DNA from: Chlamydiota bacterium
GTDB taxonomy: Bacteria; Chlamydiota; Chlamydiia; Chlamydiales; Rhabdochlamydiaceae
Assembly: GCA_021772335.1 (NCBI GenBank)
Contig: JAJFMD010000002.1
Span: 1 to 64,000 of the forward strand
Reading direction: 5' to 3'
Length of the DNA stretch: 64,000 nt
In this document: piece after piece, positions 25,954 through 34,308 of the stretch
Layout of the letters: the number at the start of each line of letters is the position of its first letter
Numbering within the stretch: the first letter of the stretch is position 1
Program-made: the position numbers and the translations under genes
The notes under the pieces: generated by a model
Told to the model about the DNA's origin: nothing
The model's database searches: none
What the model saw: the letters and a program-made list of their open reading frames with translations, nothing else

Positions 25954-27258
25954 ATGGAAACTCACCATTTGTTGAACCCTAATCTAGTTAGCAATCATCT
26001 ACTAAACTTTCAAAGAAAGAAAATTGATTATGGGAAGAATTTCGGAGAAAAAGAAATTTTGCCACGTCTGACTGCTTTCTTTGGTACTTCAATTCTGCAG
26101 GCTATTGACTTCCTTTATAATACTGCAATGATGATTGGAACTTTTTTCCTAGCCATTGCTCGAGCAGCAGGCGCTAAGCAGCTGAATTCTAGAACATGTT
26201 CTTTTAAAGCTGTATTAGAGCGATTAGGCATGATGGGACTCAATCTAAGTGGTATGATTACAGGAAGTATTGGTGGAGCTATTTATCCGAAATATCTCGA
26301 ACATCTAGTTGGAAAATCCGATTGTGGAATGCTTATTCAACAAGATGACTTTACTTTTGAACCACTACCCTTGAACCAATATTTTGATAAGGTTATGTAT
26401 CTTTCACTTGCAAGTCGTCCAGAAAAGCAAGATGCACTTGAGAATTATCTTGGTAAATTGGAAGTTGACGCAGAATGGTTTCCTGCCTTTCTTGGGAAAG
26501 ATGCTGAAAAATCACTCGCAGTGTTAAAACAATATGGGTATGAACCTGATCCAAAATTGTCTCCTGAAAAAGCTTATGAAAAATTTCTTAGCCGAGTCCG
26601 TGGAAGAAATGGTGGGTTAGGAGAGAAAATGGGAATCGTTGGGTGTTTCTTAAGTCACTTATTAATGCTTCAAAAAGCTAGAGCTGAAAATAAAAAGAAT
26701 GTTTTGATTCTCGAAGATGATTGCCGTTTTGTTCAAGGATCACAGGAAAAACTAGAAGAAGCGATGAAGCAGTTGCCCGAAGATTGGGATATGTTCTTTT
26801 TAGGAGGACTTCAATTCTGGGAGAATGCAGATCTTAAAAAGGGCAAATACAATAGCAAACATGCTGAAATCAAAGCTTCTCAGCCAACACCTATTGAGGA
26901 AGGTTCTTCAGTTGCCGTTGCGGGAGGATTATTGACTACACATGCTTATGCTGTTAATTCTAAAAGTTATGACAAAGTTATTGGCTATCTCGAAGCGATG
27001 CTGCGTTACGTCTGTACGACAGATGAAGAAAAGATCATGGCTCCAGTAGATTGTTACTACTATGTTGCAATGTCTAAGTTAAATGGTGATTCGGACGAGA
27101 GCAAAGATTTTGCTATTGTTAATGGTTATAAAGAAGCTCATGAACCTCTTAACATCTATCAAGTTAATCCCTTGATCGCTGACCAATTATTAACAGAAAG
27201 TAGCGATATTACAGGTGGCACTAGCAATAATCGTATGGCATTTCCAATAAAAAAATAA
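25954..27258 (+). CDS. Family-25 glycosyltransferase with N-terminal hydrophobic module (paralog 2)
   Basis: 434 residues. Same layout as the gene at 24518: hydrophobic module at about 35-115, then GT25 motifs Y-L-S-L-A-S-R-P, G-C-F-L-S-H-L-L-M-L, V-L-I-L-E-D-D-C-R-F (about 250-258) and L-P-E-D-W-D-M-F-F-L-G-G. It differs by an insertion before the T-H-A-Y-A-V-N block. AGAGGAT precedes the ATG. It starts a three-gene run with gaps of 13 and 2 bases to the following genes. Confidence 0.8.
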   Translation: METHHLLNPNLVSNHLLNFQRKKIDYGKNFGEKEILPRLTAFFGTSILQAIDFLYNTAMMIGTFFLAIARAAGAKQLNSRTCSFKAVLERLGMMGLNLSGMITGSIGGAIYPKYLEHLVGKSDCGMLIQQDDFTFEPLPLNQYFDKVMYLSLASRPEKQDALENYLGKLEVDAEWFPAFLGKDAEKSLAVLKQYGYEPDPKLSPEKAYEKFLSRVRGRNGGLGEKMGIVGCFLSHLLMLQKARAENKKNVLILEDDCRFVQGSQEKLEEAMKQLPEDWDMFFLGGLQFWENADLKKGKYNSKHAEIKASQPTPIEEGSSVAVAGGLLTTHAYAVNSKSYDKVIGYLEAMLRYVCTTDEEKIMAPVDCYYYVAMSKLNGDSDESKDFAIVNGYKEAHEPLNIYQVNPLIADQLLTESSDITGGTSNNRMAFPIKK

Positions 27259-27271
27259 AAAGAGTTAAATA

Positions 27272-28903
27272 ATGACAGACCTCTTAACTGTTTCTACACA
27301 ACCTACGTATTCTTTGGATGAACAAACTAGGAATGCTCTTGCTAAACCAGTGACATCTCCTAAACATAGGTGTTCTTTTGATTGTCATTCTAAGAATGCC
27401 CTTAATTGGTATCATCAGAAAATTAAGCACACATTTAGTGCACTGCCTAAAGGCGGGAAACAGGCGACTGGCGAGGTTTTTTTAAGGATAGCCCTGATTG
27501 TGATCCTTCCACTTGCCTATATTTCTTTATTATTTGCTAGGGGAGTCGGTAAGACTCTTAGCAAGTTATACGGCTCTTCTCCTCATCCTAAAAAAGTCGT
27601 GCTTGCAAAAGACGAGAGACCTGCTCAAGATCTCATTTCAAGAAATCGTTTTGATCTAACGGCTAAGACATTATATGCAAGGCATTTAACATATGGGCTT
27701 AATGGTGGTTCTTCGAAACGAGTTTATCGAGAGCACCTAAGAACTTGGAATAATTTTGTAGAGCCTCGTTCTGATTCAGATCCAAATGCTAATAAGCACA
27801 GTTTTGAAGATTTTGACAATACCTTTGTATCAGTTCTTACAAGCGTAAATCAGCATGGCTTTTCTAAAGAGCAATCTCCTGTGCCTGTGTCAGCAGATGC
27901 AAACATTCCTCTAGATGGAGCTCACCGAATTGCTGCTTGTTATACTTATAATAAGCCAGTTAGAGTTGTCGTACAAGGGGACTATCAACCCGATTATAGT
28001 TATCGTTATTTCAGGAATTTAGGACTTGATGAGTCAACGCTCGATGCGATGGGTCTTGAATATTGTCGTGTGAAGCCTAGTTTAGCTTTAGCAGTCTTTC
28101 CGTCTGTTGAAATCACTGCTGAGAAAGTCCGTGAATTAGTGACGAATTATTTGCCGATAGCATACCAAACAGAAATAAGCGTTACTGAGAGAGAGGGGCA
28201 TAATTTTACTGTAACTTCTTACTATGACAATTCGAAAAACTCGTGGTTAGGTACTCCTCAAAATGGATATCATGGAGCTTTAGCTAAATCTACAGCCTGT
28301 TTTCCAAAAGAACAGGTGGCTAAGCGTCCCATGCATTTTGTCGTGCTTGATTCAAATGATTTAGATGCAGCACAGAAATTAAAAGACTCGTTAAGAGAGA
28401 ACTTTAATATTGGCAAAGACTCTTGCCATATTACTGATACTCAAGAGCAAACTTTGGAATTAGCGCAAACAGTTTTACATGAAAATACGCGTCTCTTTAA
28501 TCAAACACGAAAGATGCAAGCAGATTTTCCCAATTTTGAGAAATTGTTTGCTCAGTTAAAAGAGTGGTTAGAAAAGAATAATATTGATTCTGAAAAGATC
28601 TGTATTGCAGGAAGTGCTGTGCTATCAGCTTATGGACTCCGAGATTGTAATGATCTTGATGTCTTGCATCATTCAAGCGTTACACTGAATACAGGAAATA
28701 AGAAAATTGGAAGCGAAAACGAGAAAGTCAGTAACCTAGGATTTTTTCCTGATCAATTGATTTTTGATTCGGGTAATTACTTTTACTACCGCGGTATAAA
28801 ATTTATTACTGATAAAAATTTAATTGCAATAAAGATGCAACGAAATGAAGCTAGAGATCTCGAAGATCTAAAATTATTTAATAATTTAATAGATGTAGAA
28901 TAG
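27272..28903 (+). CDS. ParB/sulfiredoxin-like and nucleotidyltransferase-like protein in a glycosyltransferase operon
   Basis: 543 residues. A hydrophobic segment at about 68-92 (F-L-R-I-A-L-I-V-I-L-P-L-A-Y-I-S-L-L) resembles the modules of the flanking glycosyltransferases. The middle contains I-P-L-D-G-A-H-R-I-A-A-C, the D/G-x-H-R motif of ParB-like domains. The C-terminal part has G-S-A-V-L-S-A-Y-G-L-R-x-C-N-D-L-D-V-L (about 446-464), the GS...DxD signature of nucleotidyltransferase folds, and ends in a K-M-x-R-N-E-x-R-D-L-E-D-L-K-L block typical of that fold. I do not know a named family with this full layout. A role in sugar transfer with its neighbours is inferred. Confidence 0.6.
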   Translation: MTDLLTVSTQPTYSLDEQTRNALAKPVTSPKHRCSFDCHSKNALNWYHQKIKHTFSALPKGGKQATGEVFLRIALIVILPLAYISLLFARGVGKTLSKLYGSSPHPKKVVLAKDERPAQDLISRNRFDLTAKTLYARHLTYGLNGGSSKRVYREHLRTWNNFVEPRSDSDPNANKHSFEDFDNTFVSVLTSVNQHGFSKEQSPVPVSADANIPLDGAHRIAACYTYNKPVRVVVQGDYQPDYSYRYFRNLGLDESTLDAMGLEYCRVKPSLALAVFPSVEITAEKVRELVTNYLPIAYQTEISVTEREGHNFTVTSYYDNSKNSWLGTPQNGYHGALAKSTACFPKEQVAKRPMHFVVLDSNDLDAAQKLKDSLRENFNIGKDSCHITDTQEQTLELAQTVLHENTRLFNQTRKMQADFPNFEKLFAQLKEWLEKNNIDSEKICIAGSAVLSAYGLRDCNDLDVLHHSSVTLNTGNKKIGSENEKVSNLGFFPDQLIFDSGNYFYYRGIKFITDKNLIAIKMQRNEARDLEDLKLFNNLIDVE

Positions 28904-28905
28904 TT

Positions 28906-30165
28906 ATGGGAGATATATTAGTTGCAACACCGCTTTCGTTAACCAACCCCGCTGTCATTACACCGATTTCTTTTTTAGAAAAAAGATCGGCTTTTGAGCG
29001 CGAGGTTGTCACGCGCGTGATTGCTCTAATTGCAGCCTCCTTTTTTCAAGCTTTGGATCTTGTTCTTAATTTTGTGATGGCCATTGGTAAATTGCCAATT
29101 GCAGCAGTCCTGGAGATTAAAAATGCTGGGAAGGAACATCCAAATAGTGATCCTGAACTTGGATTTGAAGGTGTTGCACAGCACGTTCTTAAGGTCTATC
29201 GTTGTATTGTTGGGGTATTAACTGCGAGTATTGGCGGTTTTATCATGCCTGCCTATCTATATAAGCTCTGTCCTTTAGCAGCTGAAGTGAAATGGAAAAA
29301 TGAGAGCAGTCATGTTCCAATTGATCAGCATATTAATCACGGCTTTATGTTAAATCTTGCATCTCGTCCTGAGAAAAAGAGAGAATGTCAAAAGCATCTC
29401 GATCAATTAGAAGTAAAAAAGATCAAGCCTTTTGAAGGAGTTAACGGTAAAGATAGTGAAGCAGTTTATCAAGCATTAGAAGAAATCGGAGTTGCTGCAA
29501 AATCAGAATCTAAGGAAGAGAATATCAGATTTCATAATGATTTTCTTAAGCGAATAGAAGGACGCAGTGATGATCATTGCCGAGGTCGATTGGGTTGTTA
29601 CTTAAGTCATCTTTTAATGCTTAAAAGAAGCTATGAGCTTTGTCAGAGTAAAGAAGACGATCTCAATGCTTTTATTATAGAGGATGATTGTCGTTTCAAA
29701 AATGGAGCTGCCGAGCAATTTGATAAGTTAATGGCAAATCGTCCCGAAGATTGGGATATCTTCTTTTTAGGTGGTCGACATGATATTTCTGCTAACGATG
29801 CTTATTATGACGATGAAAAAACAAAGATCAATCCTTATATAAAAAGAATCAATCGATCTGTTCTTCTTCACGCTTTTATGGTTAATGGTAAAAATCGCGG
29901 TGAAGTTTACCTCATGTTGATCGATTTTCTGAAAGAAGCTCTTCTTAGAGCAACAGAAACGAATAAGCTTCAGCCTGTTGATGATATGATCGCTTATTTG
30001 CAATCAGAAAAGGCACGTGAGAAAGCTCCAGAGTGGGTGAAAGAGTGGGTAGAACAAAGGCGCCAATTAAATTGCTATTGCCCACAAAGATGGCTAGCAT
30101 TGCAAAATCCTGGATTTAGTGATATCGAAGGTGTTGCTGTCCCTACGAGCAAGGATAAGGATTAA
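28906..30165 (+). CDS. Family-25 glycosyltransferase with N-terminal hydrophobic module (paralog 3)
   Basis: 419 residues, two bases after the preceding stop. Hydrophobic module at about 32-125 (V-I-A-L-I-A-A-S-F-F-Q-A-L-D is almost the same as in paralog 1). GT25 motifs are M-L-N-L-A-S-R-P, G-R-L-G-C-Y-L-S-H-L-L-M-L, F-I-I-E-D-D-C-R-F (about 256-264) and R-P-E-D-W-D-I-F-F-L-G-G. Its stop overlaps the stop of the convergent TMEM14-like gene. Confidence 0.8.
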   Translation: MGDILVATPLSLTNPAVITPISFLEKRSAFEREVVTRVIALIAASFFQALDLVLNFVMAIGKLPIAAVLEIKNAGKEHPNSDPELGFEGVAQHVLKVYRCIVGVLTASIGGFIMPAYLYKLCPLAAEVKWKNESSHVPIDQHINHGFMLNLASRPEKKRECQKHLDQLEVKKIKPFEGVNGKDSEAVYQALEEIGVAAKSESKEENIRFHNDFLKRIEGRSDDHCRGRLGCYLSHLLMLKRSYELCQSKEDDLNAFIIEDDCRFKNGAAEQFDKLMANRPEDWDIFFLGGRHDISANDAYYDDEKTKINPYIKRINRSVLLHAFMVNGKNRGEVYLMLIDFLKEALLRATETNKLQPVDDMIAYLQSEKAREKAPEWVKEWVEQRRQLNCYCPQRWLALQNPGFSDIEGVAVPTSKDKD

Positions 30166-30488
30166 GCCGCCTTCTTTTTTCTTAAATTTTTTATCTGCAA
30201 GGTCAAAGGGATCAGTGCTAAAAGCGCTAACATTCCCGCTGGTATAAAACTCCCTGTTTTCATAAAACGCATCGTAAATACAGCAAAGAGCATTGCAGTT
30301 AATCCAGCAGTTGTAGGTAAAACATTTTTTTTCCCTTTAGCAAGAAGTAGAGAGCAAATGATTAAGCTTACTCCATAGAGTACTCCCATAATCAGAGACG
30401 TTGTGCTATGAGCGATATAAAAGCCGAAAACTCCACCGCAAGTGGTTAATATTCCGTATATTAGTGTGCTACAAATCGTAAGCTTCAT
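30162..30488 (-). CDS. TMEM14-like small membrane protein
   Basis: 108 residues with four hydrophobic segments (about 5-25, 30-48, 58-75, 82-98) and glycine spacing of the TMEM14 (UPF0136) family, which is mainly eukaryotic and chloroplast-associated. The ATG at 30488 is chosen because GGAGGA lies directly before it; an ATG four codons upstream overlaps that site. Function in bacteria is unknown; fatty-acid or haem-related transport is known for eukaryotic relatives. Confidence 0.65.
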   Translation of the reverse strand: MKLTICSTLIYGILTTCGGVFGFYIAHSTTSLIMGVLYGVSLIICSLLLAKGKKNVLPTTAGLTAMLFAVFTMRFMKTGSFIPAGMLALLALIPLTLQIKNLRKKKAA

Positions 30489-30557
30489 TGGATCCTCCAT
30501 TGATTTTTTGATGATATTAGCCTATACTATACCTCTTTAAGAATTTTTTACATAAAG

Positions 30558-31499
30558 ATGACACAAATAATTACAGATATAGTGGCGGCTGCTCATGCTT
30601 TGAAAAATGGGGAGGTTGTTGCTTTCCCAACGGAGACCGTTTATGGCTTAGGTGCGATCTACGATGATAAAGATGCTGTGCACAAGATCTTTTCTGCTAA
30701 AGGTAGACCTAGCGATAATCCGTTGATTGTTCATATCACCAACATTGAAGATGTAAAACTACTCGCTACAGAAATCCCTGAGAGTTTTTATCGGTTAGCA
30801 GAGCGCTTTTGGCCAGGCCCGTTGACGATTGTCTTAAAACGCGCTAAAGATGTTCCAAATAGCATTTCAGCAGGATTATCAACAGTTGCCGTTCGCTTGC
30901 CAGATCATCCGATTGCACGCGCTTTAATTGAAGCTGCAGGTAAACCCTTGGTTGCTCCTTCTGCAAACCTATCTGGTAGACCAAGCCCAACGTGTGCTCA
31001 GCATGTACATGATGATCTTAATGGTAAAATTTACGCTATTCTCGATGGGGGCTCTTGCAGAGTAGGTCTTGAATCAACCGTCGTAAGTTTGGTAGATCCA
31101 AAGCAGCCTCTGCTTCTAAGACCAGGTAAGATTGAGAGGGAAGAGATTGAGTCTGTGCTTGGCATGAAAATGGGAGAAGGGGATTCAAATCAATCCTTGG
31201 GATCTCCCGGCCGGAAATATCGTCATTATGCGCCTAGTACGCCTGTTAAAGTCATTGATCAGCTCAATGAGGCGTTAAAAGAGGCTGAAAACAAATCGAT
31301 TTGGCTATTGTCAAAGGAAAAACCGCATTTTTATCATCAAAATATTTCGCATTTTGCAATTTCATGTGAAAATTTTTATGCTTTACTTCGGCGCGCAGAT
31401 CAATCAAATTGTGAGCAGATCTGTATTTTTTTCGATAAGGACTTAAGCAAAAACAGCGCTTTATGCGATCGAATGAAGCGCGCTGCGGGACTTAGTTGA
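30558..31499 (+). CDS. tsaC: L-threonylcarbamoyladenylate synthase (Sua5 type)
   Basis: First step of the t6A37 modification of tRNA. The 313-residue protein has a YrdC domain (about 1-200; P-T-E-T-V-Y-G-L-G, K-G-R-P-S-D-N-P-L-I-V-H, P-S-A-N-L-S-G) plus the C-terminal Sua5 domain. The linker motif S-P-G-R-K-Y-R-H-Y-A-P supports the long Sua5 form. Confidence 0.93.
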   Translation: MTQIITDIVAAAHALKNGEVVAFPTETVYGLGAIYDDKDAVHKIFSAKGRPSDNPLIVHITNIEDVKLLATEIPESFYRLAERFWPGPLTIVLKRAKDVPNSISAGLSTVAVRLPDHPIARALIEAAGKPLVAPSANLSGRPSPTCAQHVHDDLNGKIYAILDGGSCRVGLESTVVSLVDPKQPLLLRPGKIEREEIESVLGMKMGEGDSNQSLGSPGRKYRHYAPSTPVKVIDQLNEALKEAENKSIWLLSKEKPHFYHQNISHFAISCENFYALLRRADQSNCEQICIFFDKDLSKNSALCDRMKRAAGLS

Positions 31500-31535
31500 T
31501 AGAAAATTTATTAATTTTTTACTCCATTTATCATT

Positions 31536-32138
31536 ATGAGTTGTTCAAAAGACACCCCAAAAACTTCTTTAGAAAAACTTGAGAAGGGCAATAAGCGCTA
31601 TGTTTATGAAGAAACGTTGGATGAACGTCGTGATAGTTCGCGTAGACTGGAAGTGAGTAAAGCTCAGGCTCCTTTTGCCGCCGTTCTGACATGTAGTGAT
31701 TCTCGTGTTGTTGCAGAGTTGATCTTTGATCAGGGGATTGGCGATCTTTTTGTTGTTCGCACAGCAGGAAATGTTGTGGGTTCTATAGAAAAAGAGAGCT
31801 TGTTATTCGCAGTAGAAGTGCTTAAAGCTCCTATTATTTTAATCTTAGGGCATCAAAATTGCGGGGCAGTTCATGGAGTTCTTGAAGATGGTGATGCACT
31901 GGAATTGTTGCCTGATATTGCAGAGTTAATTAAACCCGCTGTAGATGAGGCTCAAGGAGAAGGAGCTGATCGTTTGCGTAGTGCAATTAATATTAATGCG
32001 CGCAATATGGCGTTAGTCTTAAAAAATGATCCGAGATTTGCTAAATTGATCAAAGAAGGCGTGTTGGATATACGCGCTGGTTATTACGATTTTAATACAG
32101 GTAAGGTGATTTTTTTTGATCCAATCCTCAATGATTAA
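31536..32138 (+). CDS. Beta-class carbonic anhydrase
   Basis: Interconverts carbon dioxide and bicarbonate. 200 residues with zinc ligands C53 in C-S-D-S-R (D55 and R57 form the dyad), H106 and C109 in G-H-Q-N-C-G-A-V. No signal peptide is evident, so cytoplasmic. Supply of bicarbonate for carboxylases is the likely use. The stop overlaps the stop of the convergent phosphatase gene by 4 bases. Confidence 0.92.
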   Translation: MSCSKDTPKTSLEKLEKGNKRYVYEETLDERRDSSRRLEVSKAQAPFAAVLTCSDSRVVAELIFDQGIGDLFVVRTAGNVVGSIEKESLLFAVEVLKAPIILILGHQNCGAVHGVLEDGDALELLPDIAELIKPAVDEAQGEGADRLRSAININARNMALVLKNDPRFAKLIKEGVLDIRAGYYDFNTGKVIFFDPILND

Positions 32139-32743
32139 TGTTGTTTTAGATGACACAGCGTATTGAGGGAGATCAAACTTGGGCGATTGTGTTCTGTGCC
32201 AAGGATTGAGATTGATGATGGGGAGATGTAAAACAGATGTCCTTGCTTTATTTCAAGCTTAAGGTAGCGTGCGATTAAGACCCGGCTAAAGTGACCACTT
32301 GAAAAAACAATGATATTTCCTTCAAGGTTTTCCCACTCTGCAAGAACTTTGTCGGCGCGTTTCCCCACTTCATCTATCGATTCTCCTTCTGGAGCCCCTT
32401 CTTTAAAAAGCTTCCAATTGGGATCTTTTTCGGCGATTTGCTTGCTCGTCATTCCTTCATAGATGCCGTAATTCCATTCTACAAGATCTTTTGTAATGAT
32501 TGGATTCTTAAATCCAGCAAGTAGACACGTGTTATGTGCGCGTTGTAAGGGACTGGAAAAAACATGCTGAAACTCCATGCCCTTGAGTGCTAAAGAGATC
32601 CTTTGCGCCTCTTTTTCTCCTTTCTCCGTGAGTGGAATATCAGTGAGTCCAGTGTGCTGCCCACTTTTGGACCATTCAGTTTCTCCATGACGGATGATGT
32701 AAATTTCTCTCTTTGAAAAAGGAAAGGGTTTAATGAATGTCAT
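32135..32743 (-). CDS. Histidine phosphatase (phosphoglycerate-mutase-like) of the glycerol operon
   Basis: 202 residues. R-H-G-E-T-E-W holds the phosphorylated His; S-S-P-L-Q-R-A and the second catalytic His in V-F-S-S-G-H-F-S-R follow. It starts within the glpD stop (4-base overlap) and is therefore third in a glpK-glpD operon. The mutase/phosphatase split cannot be decided by motif, but the short length favours a phosphatase. Confidence 0.85.
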   Translation of the reverse strand: MTFIKPFPFSKREIYIIRHGETEWSKSGQHTGLTDIPLTEKGEKEAQRISLALKGMEFQHVFSSPLQRAHNTCLLAGFKNPIITKDLVEWNYGIYEGMTSKQIAEKDPNWKLFKEGAPEGESIDEVGKRADKVLAEWENLEGNIIVFSSGHFSRVLIARYLKLEIKQGHLFYISPSSISILGTEHNRPSLISLNTLCHLKQH

Positions 32744-34308
32744 TTGACTTCCTCTGGGAGATAATTTTGTGCGAGTTTTTTAAATGCTTTAACTTGTTCC
32801 TGTTCCCATTTCAGCGGCATTGAGCGTCTTTTAGCGAGAAATTTTGCAACTTTTTCTGTGATTTCAATGGTTGCATGTGCATTGAGTAATAATGAACGCG
32901 TTCTTCGAGAGAGTAAATCTTCAACAGTTCTCGCCATTTCTTGATCGATTGCCCAGGCAAGTTCTGCCCAAAGATAAGGGAGTTTAGGATGGATTTTTTT
33001 AGCTAGAGATTTTTCTTTGGTCATAAGCTTCTTTATGTGATCAATATCGCTGCCATAAGCACTTAAATGAGCAAGAGGATCACATTTCTTATATCCATGG
33101 AGTTTAAGTTCTGTTGTTAGACATTTGCGTTTAGGGAGCGCGCAAGTTTTAATCGTTTGATCAATCGCATCTTCAGCCATTTTGCGATAAGTTGTCCACT
33201 TGCCTCCAGCAATTGTAATGAGTTTAGAAGGATCACTAATCACAACATGATCGCGTGCAAGTTCTGCAGTTGCTTTTCCTCCTTTATGAGCTCGAACTAG
33301 AGGTCGTATGCCAGTAAAGACACTGAGGATATCTGATTTTTTTGGATTTTTTGTTAGATATTTTGCTGCGTGATTGAGTAGGAATTCAATCTCTTCAGCA
33401 TGAGGTTTGGGCTCTAACGAAACTTTTTTAATAGCCGTATCTGTTGTTCCAATCAGCACTTTGTCGTGCCAGGGAATCATAAATATCACCCTGTTGTCCT
33501 CAGTATGTGGAATCAAAATCGCTTTTTTGCTCGGTTGAAAGGATTTAGGAAGAATGATATGGATTCCTTGGCTCGGAGCGATAATTTCTTGCGTATTTTT
33601 ATGATCCATCTGACGAATTTGATCGGTAAAAATCCCCGTAGCATTAATTACTGCATGTGCATGGAGAGTATAGGTGCGGTTTGATTCGAGATCTTTAGCT
33701 TTGACGCCCGTGATGGTTCCTTTTTTCTTTATAAGTTCAGTTACGGGCATGTAGTTAATTAGAGTAGCTCCATGATCAACAGCAGTGCACGCTAAGGTAA
33801 TTGCTAAACGCGCATCATCAAACTGCCCATCATAATAGATCACACCTCCACGAAGTTCTTTAGGTTCTAACGTGGGCATAATGCGCAACGTTTCTTCTCG
33901 ATTAAGGCTTTTGGATTTTTCGATACCGAGTTTGCCAGCAAGTAGATCATACACTTTCAGTCCAGTGCCATAGAATGGGCTTTCCCACCATTGGTAACTT
34001 GGAATAAAAAAAGGGAGATGATGGATGAGATGAGGAGCATTGGTTGTTAATCTGCCCCGTTCATGAAGAGCTTCTGTTACAAGAGAGATGTTTCCTTGTT
34101 GCAAGTACCTCAAACCCCCGTGAATGAGTTTCGTGCTGCGACTTGAAGTTGCTGCAGCAAAATCACTTTGCTCTAGAAGCAGAGTGCGGTAGCCTCTTGA
34201 ACTGGCATCAACAGCGGCTCCAAGACCGGTAGCTCCTCCACCAATAATAATAATATCCCAAGGAGCATCGGTTTGATCGAGGTTACTAACTGCAATTTCC
34301 CTCTTCAT
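32740..34308 (-). CDS. glpD: Aerobic glycerol-3-phosphate dehydrogenase
   Basis: FAD enzyme feeding electrons from glycerol 3-phosphate to the quinone pool and forming dihydroxyacetone phosphate. 522 residues. FAD motif D-I-I-I-I-G-G-G-A-T-G-L-G, then the family signatures S-S-R-S-T-K-L-I-H-G-G-L-R-Y-L and I-A-G-G-K-W-T-T-Y-R. The start overlaps the glpK stop by 4 bases. Confidence 0.95.
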   Translation of the reverse strand: MKREIAVSNLDQTDAPWDIIIIGGGATGLGAAVDASSRGYRTLLLEQSDFAAATSSRSTKLIHGGLRYLQQGNISLVTEALHERGRLTTNAPHLIHHLPFFIPSYQWWESPFYGTGLKVYDLLAGKLGIEKSKSLNREETLRIMPTLEPKELRGGVIYYDGQFDDARLAITLACTAVDHGATLINYMPVTELIKKKGTITGVKAKDLESNRTYTLHAHAVINATGIFTDQIRQMDHKNTQEIIAPSQGIHIILPKSFQPSKKAILIPHTEDNRVIFMIPWHDKVLIGTTDTAIKKVSLEPKPHAEEIEFLLNHAAKYLTKNPKKSDILSVFTGIRPLVRAHKGGKATAELARDHVVISDPSKLITIAGGKWTTYRKMAEDAIDQTIKTCALPKRKCLTTELKLHGYKKCDPLAHLSAYGSDIDHIKKLMTKEKSLAKKIHPKLPYLWAELAWAIDQEMARTVEDLLSRRTRSLLLNAHATIEITEKVAKFLAKRRSMPLKWEQEQVKAFKKLAQNYLPEEVK

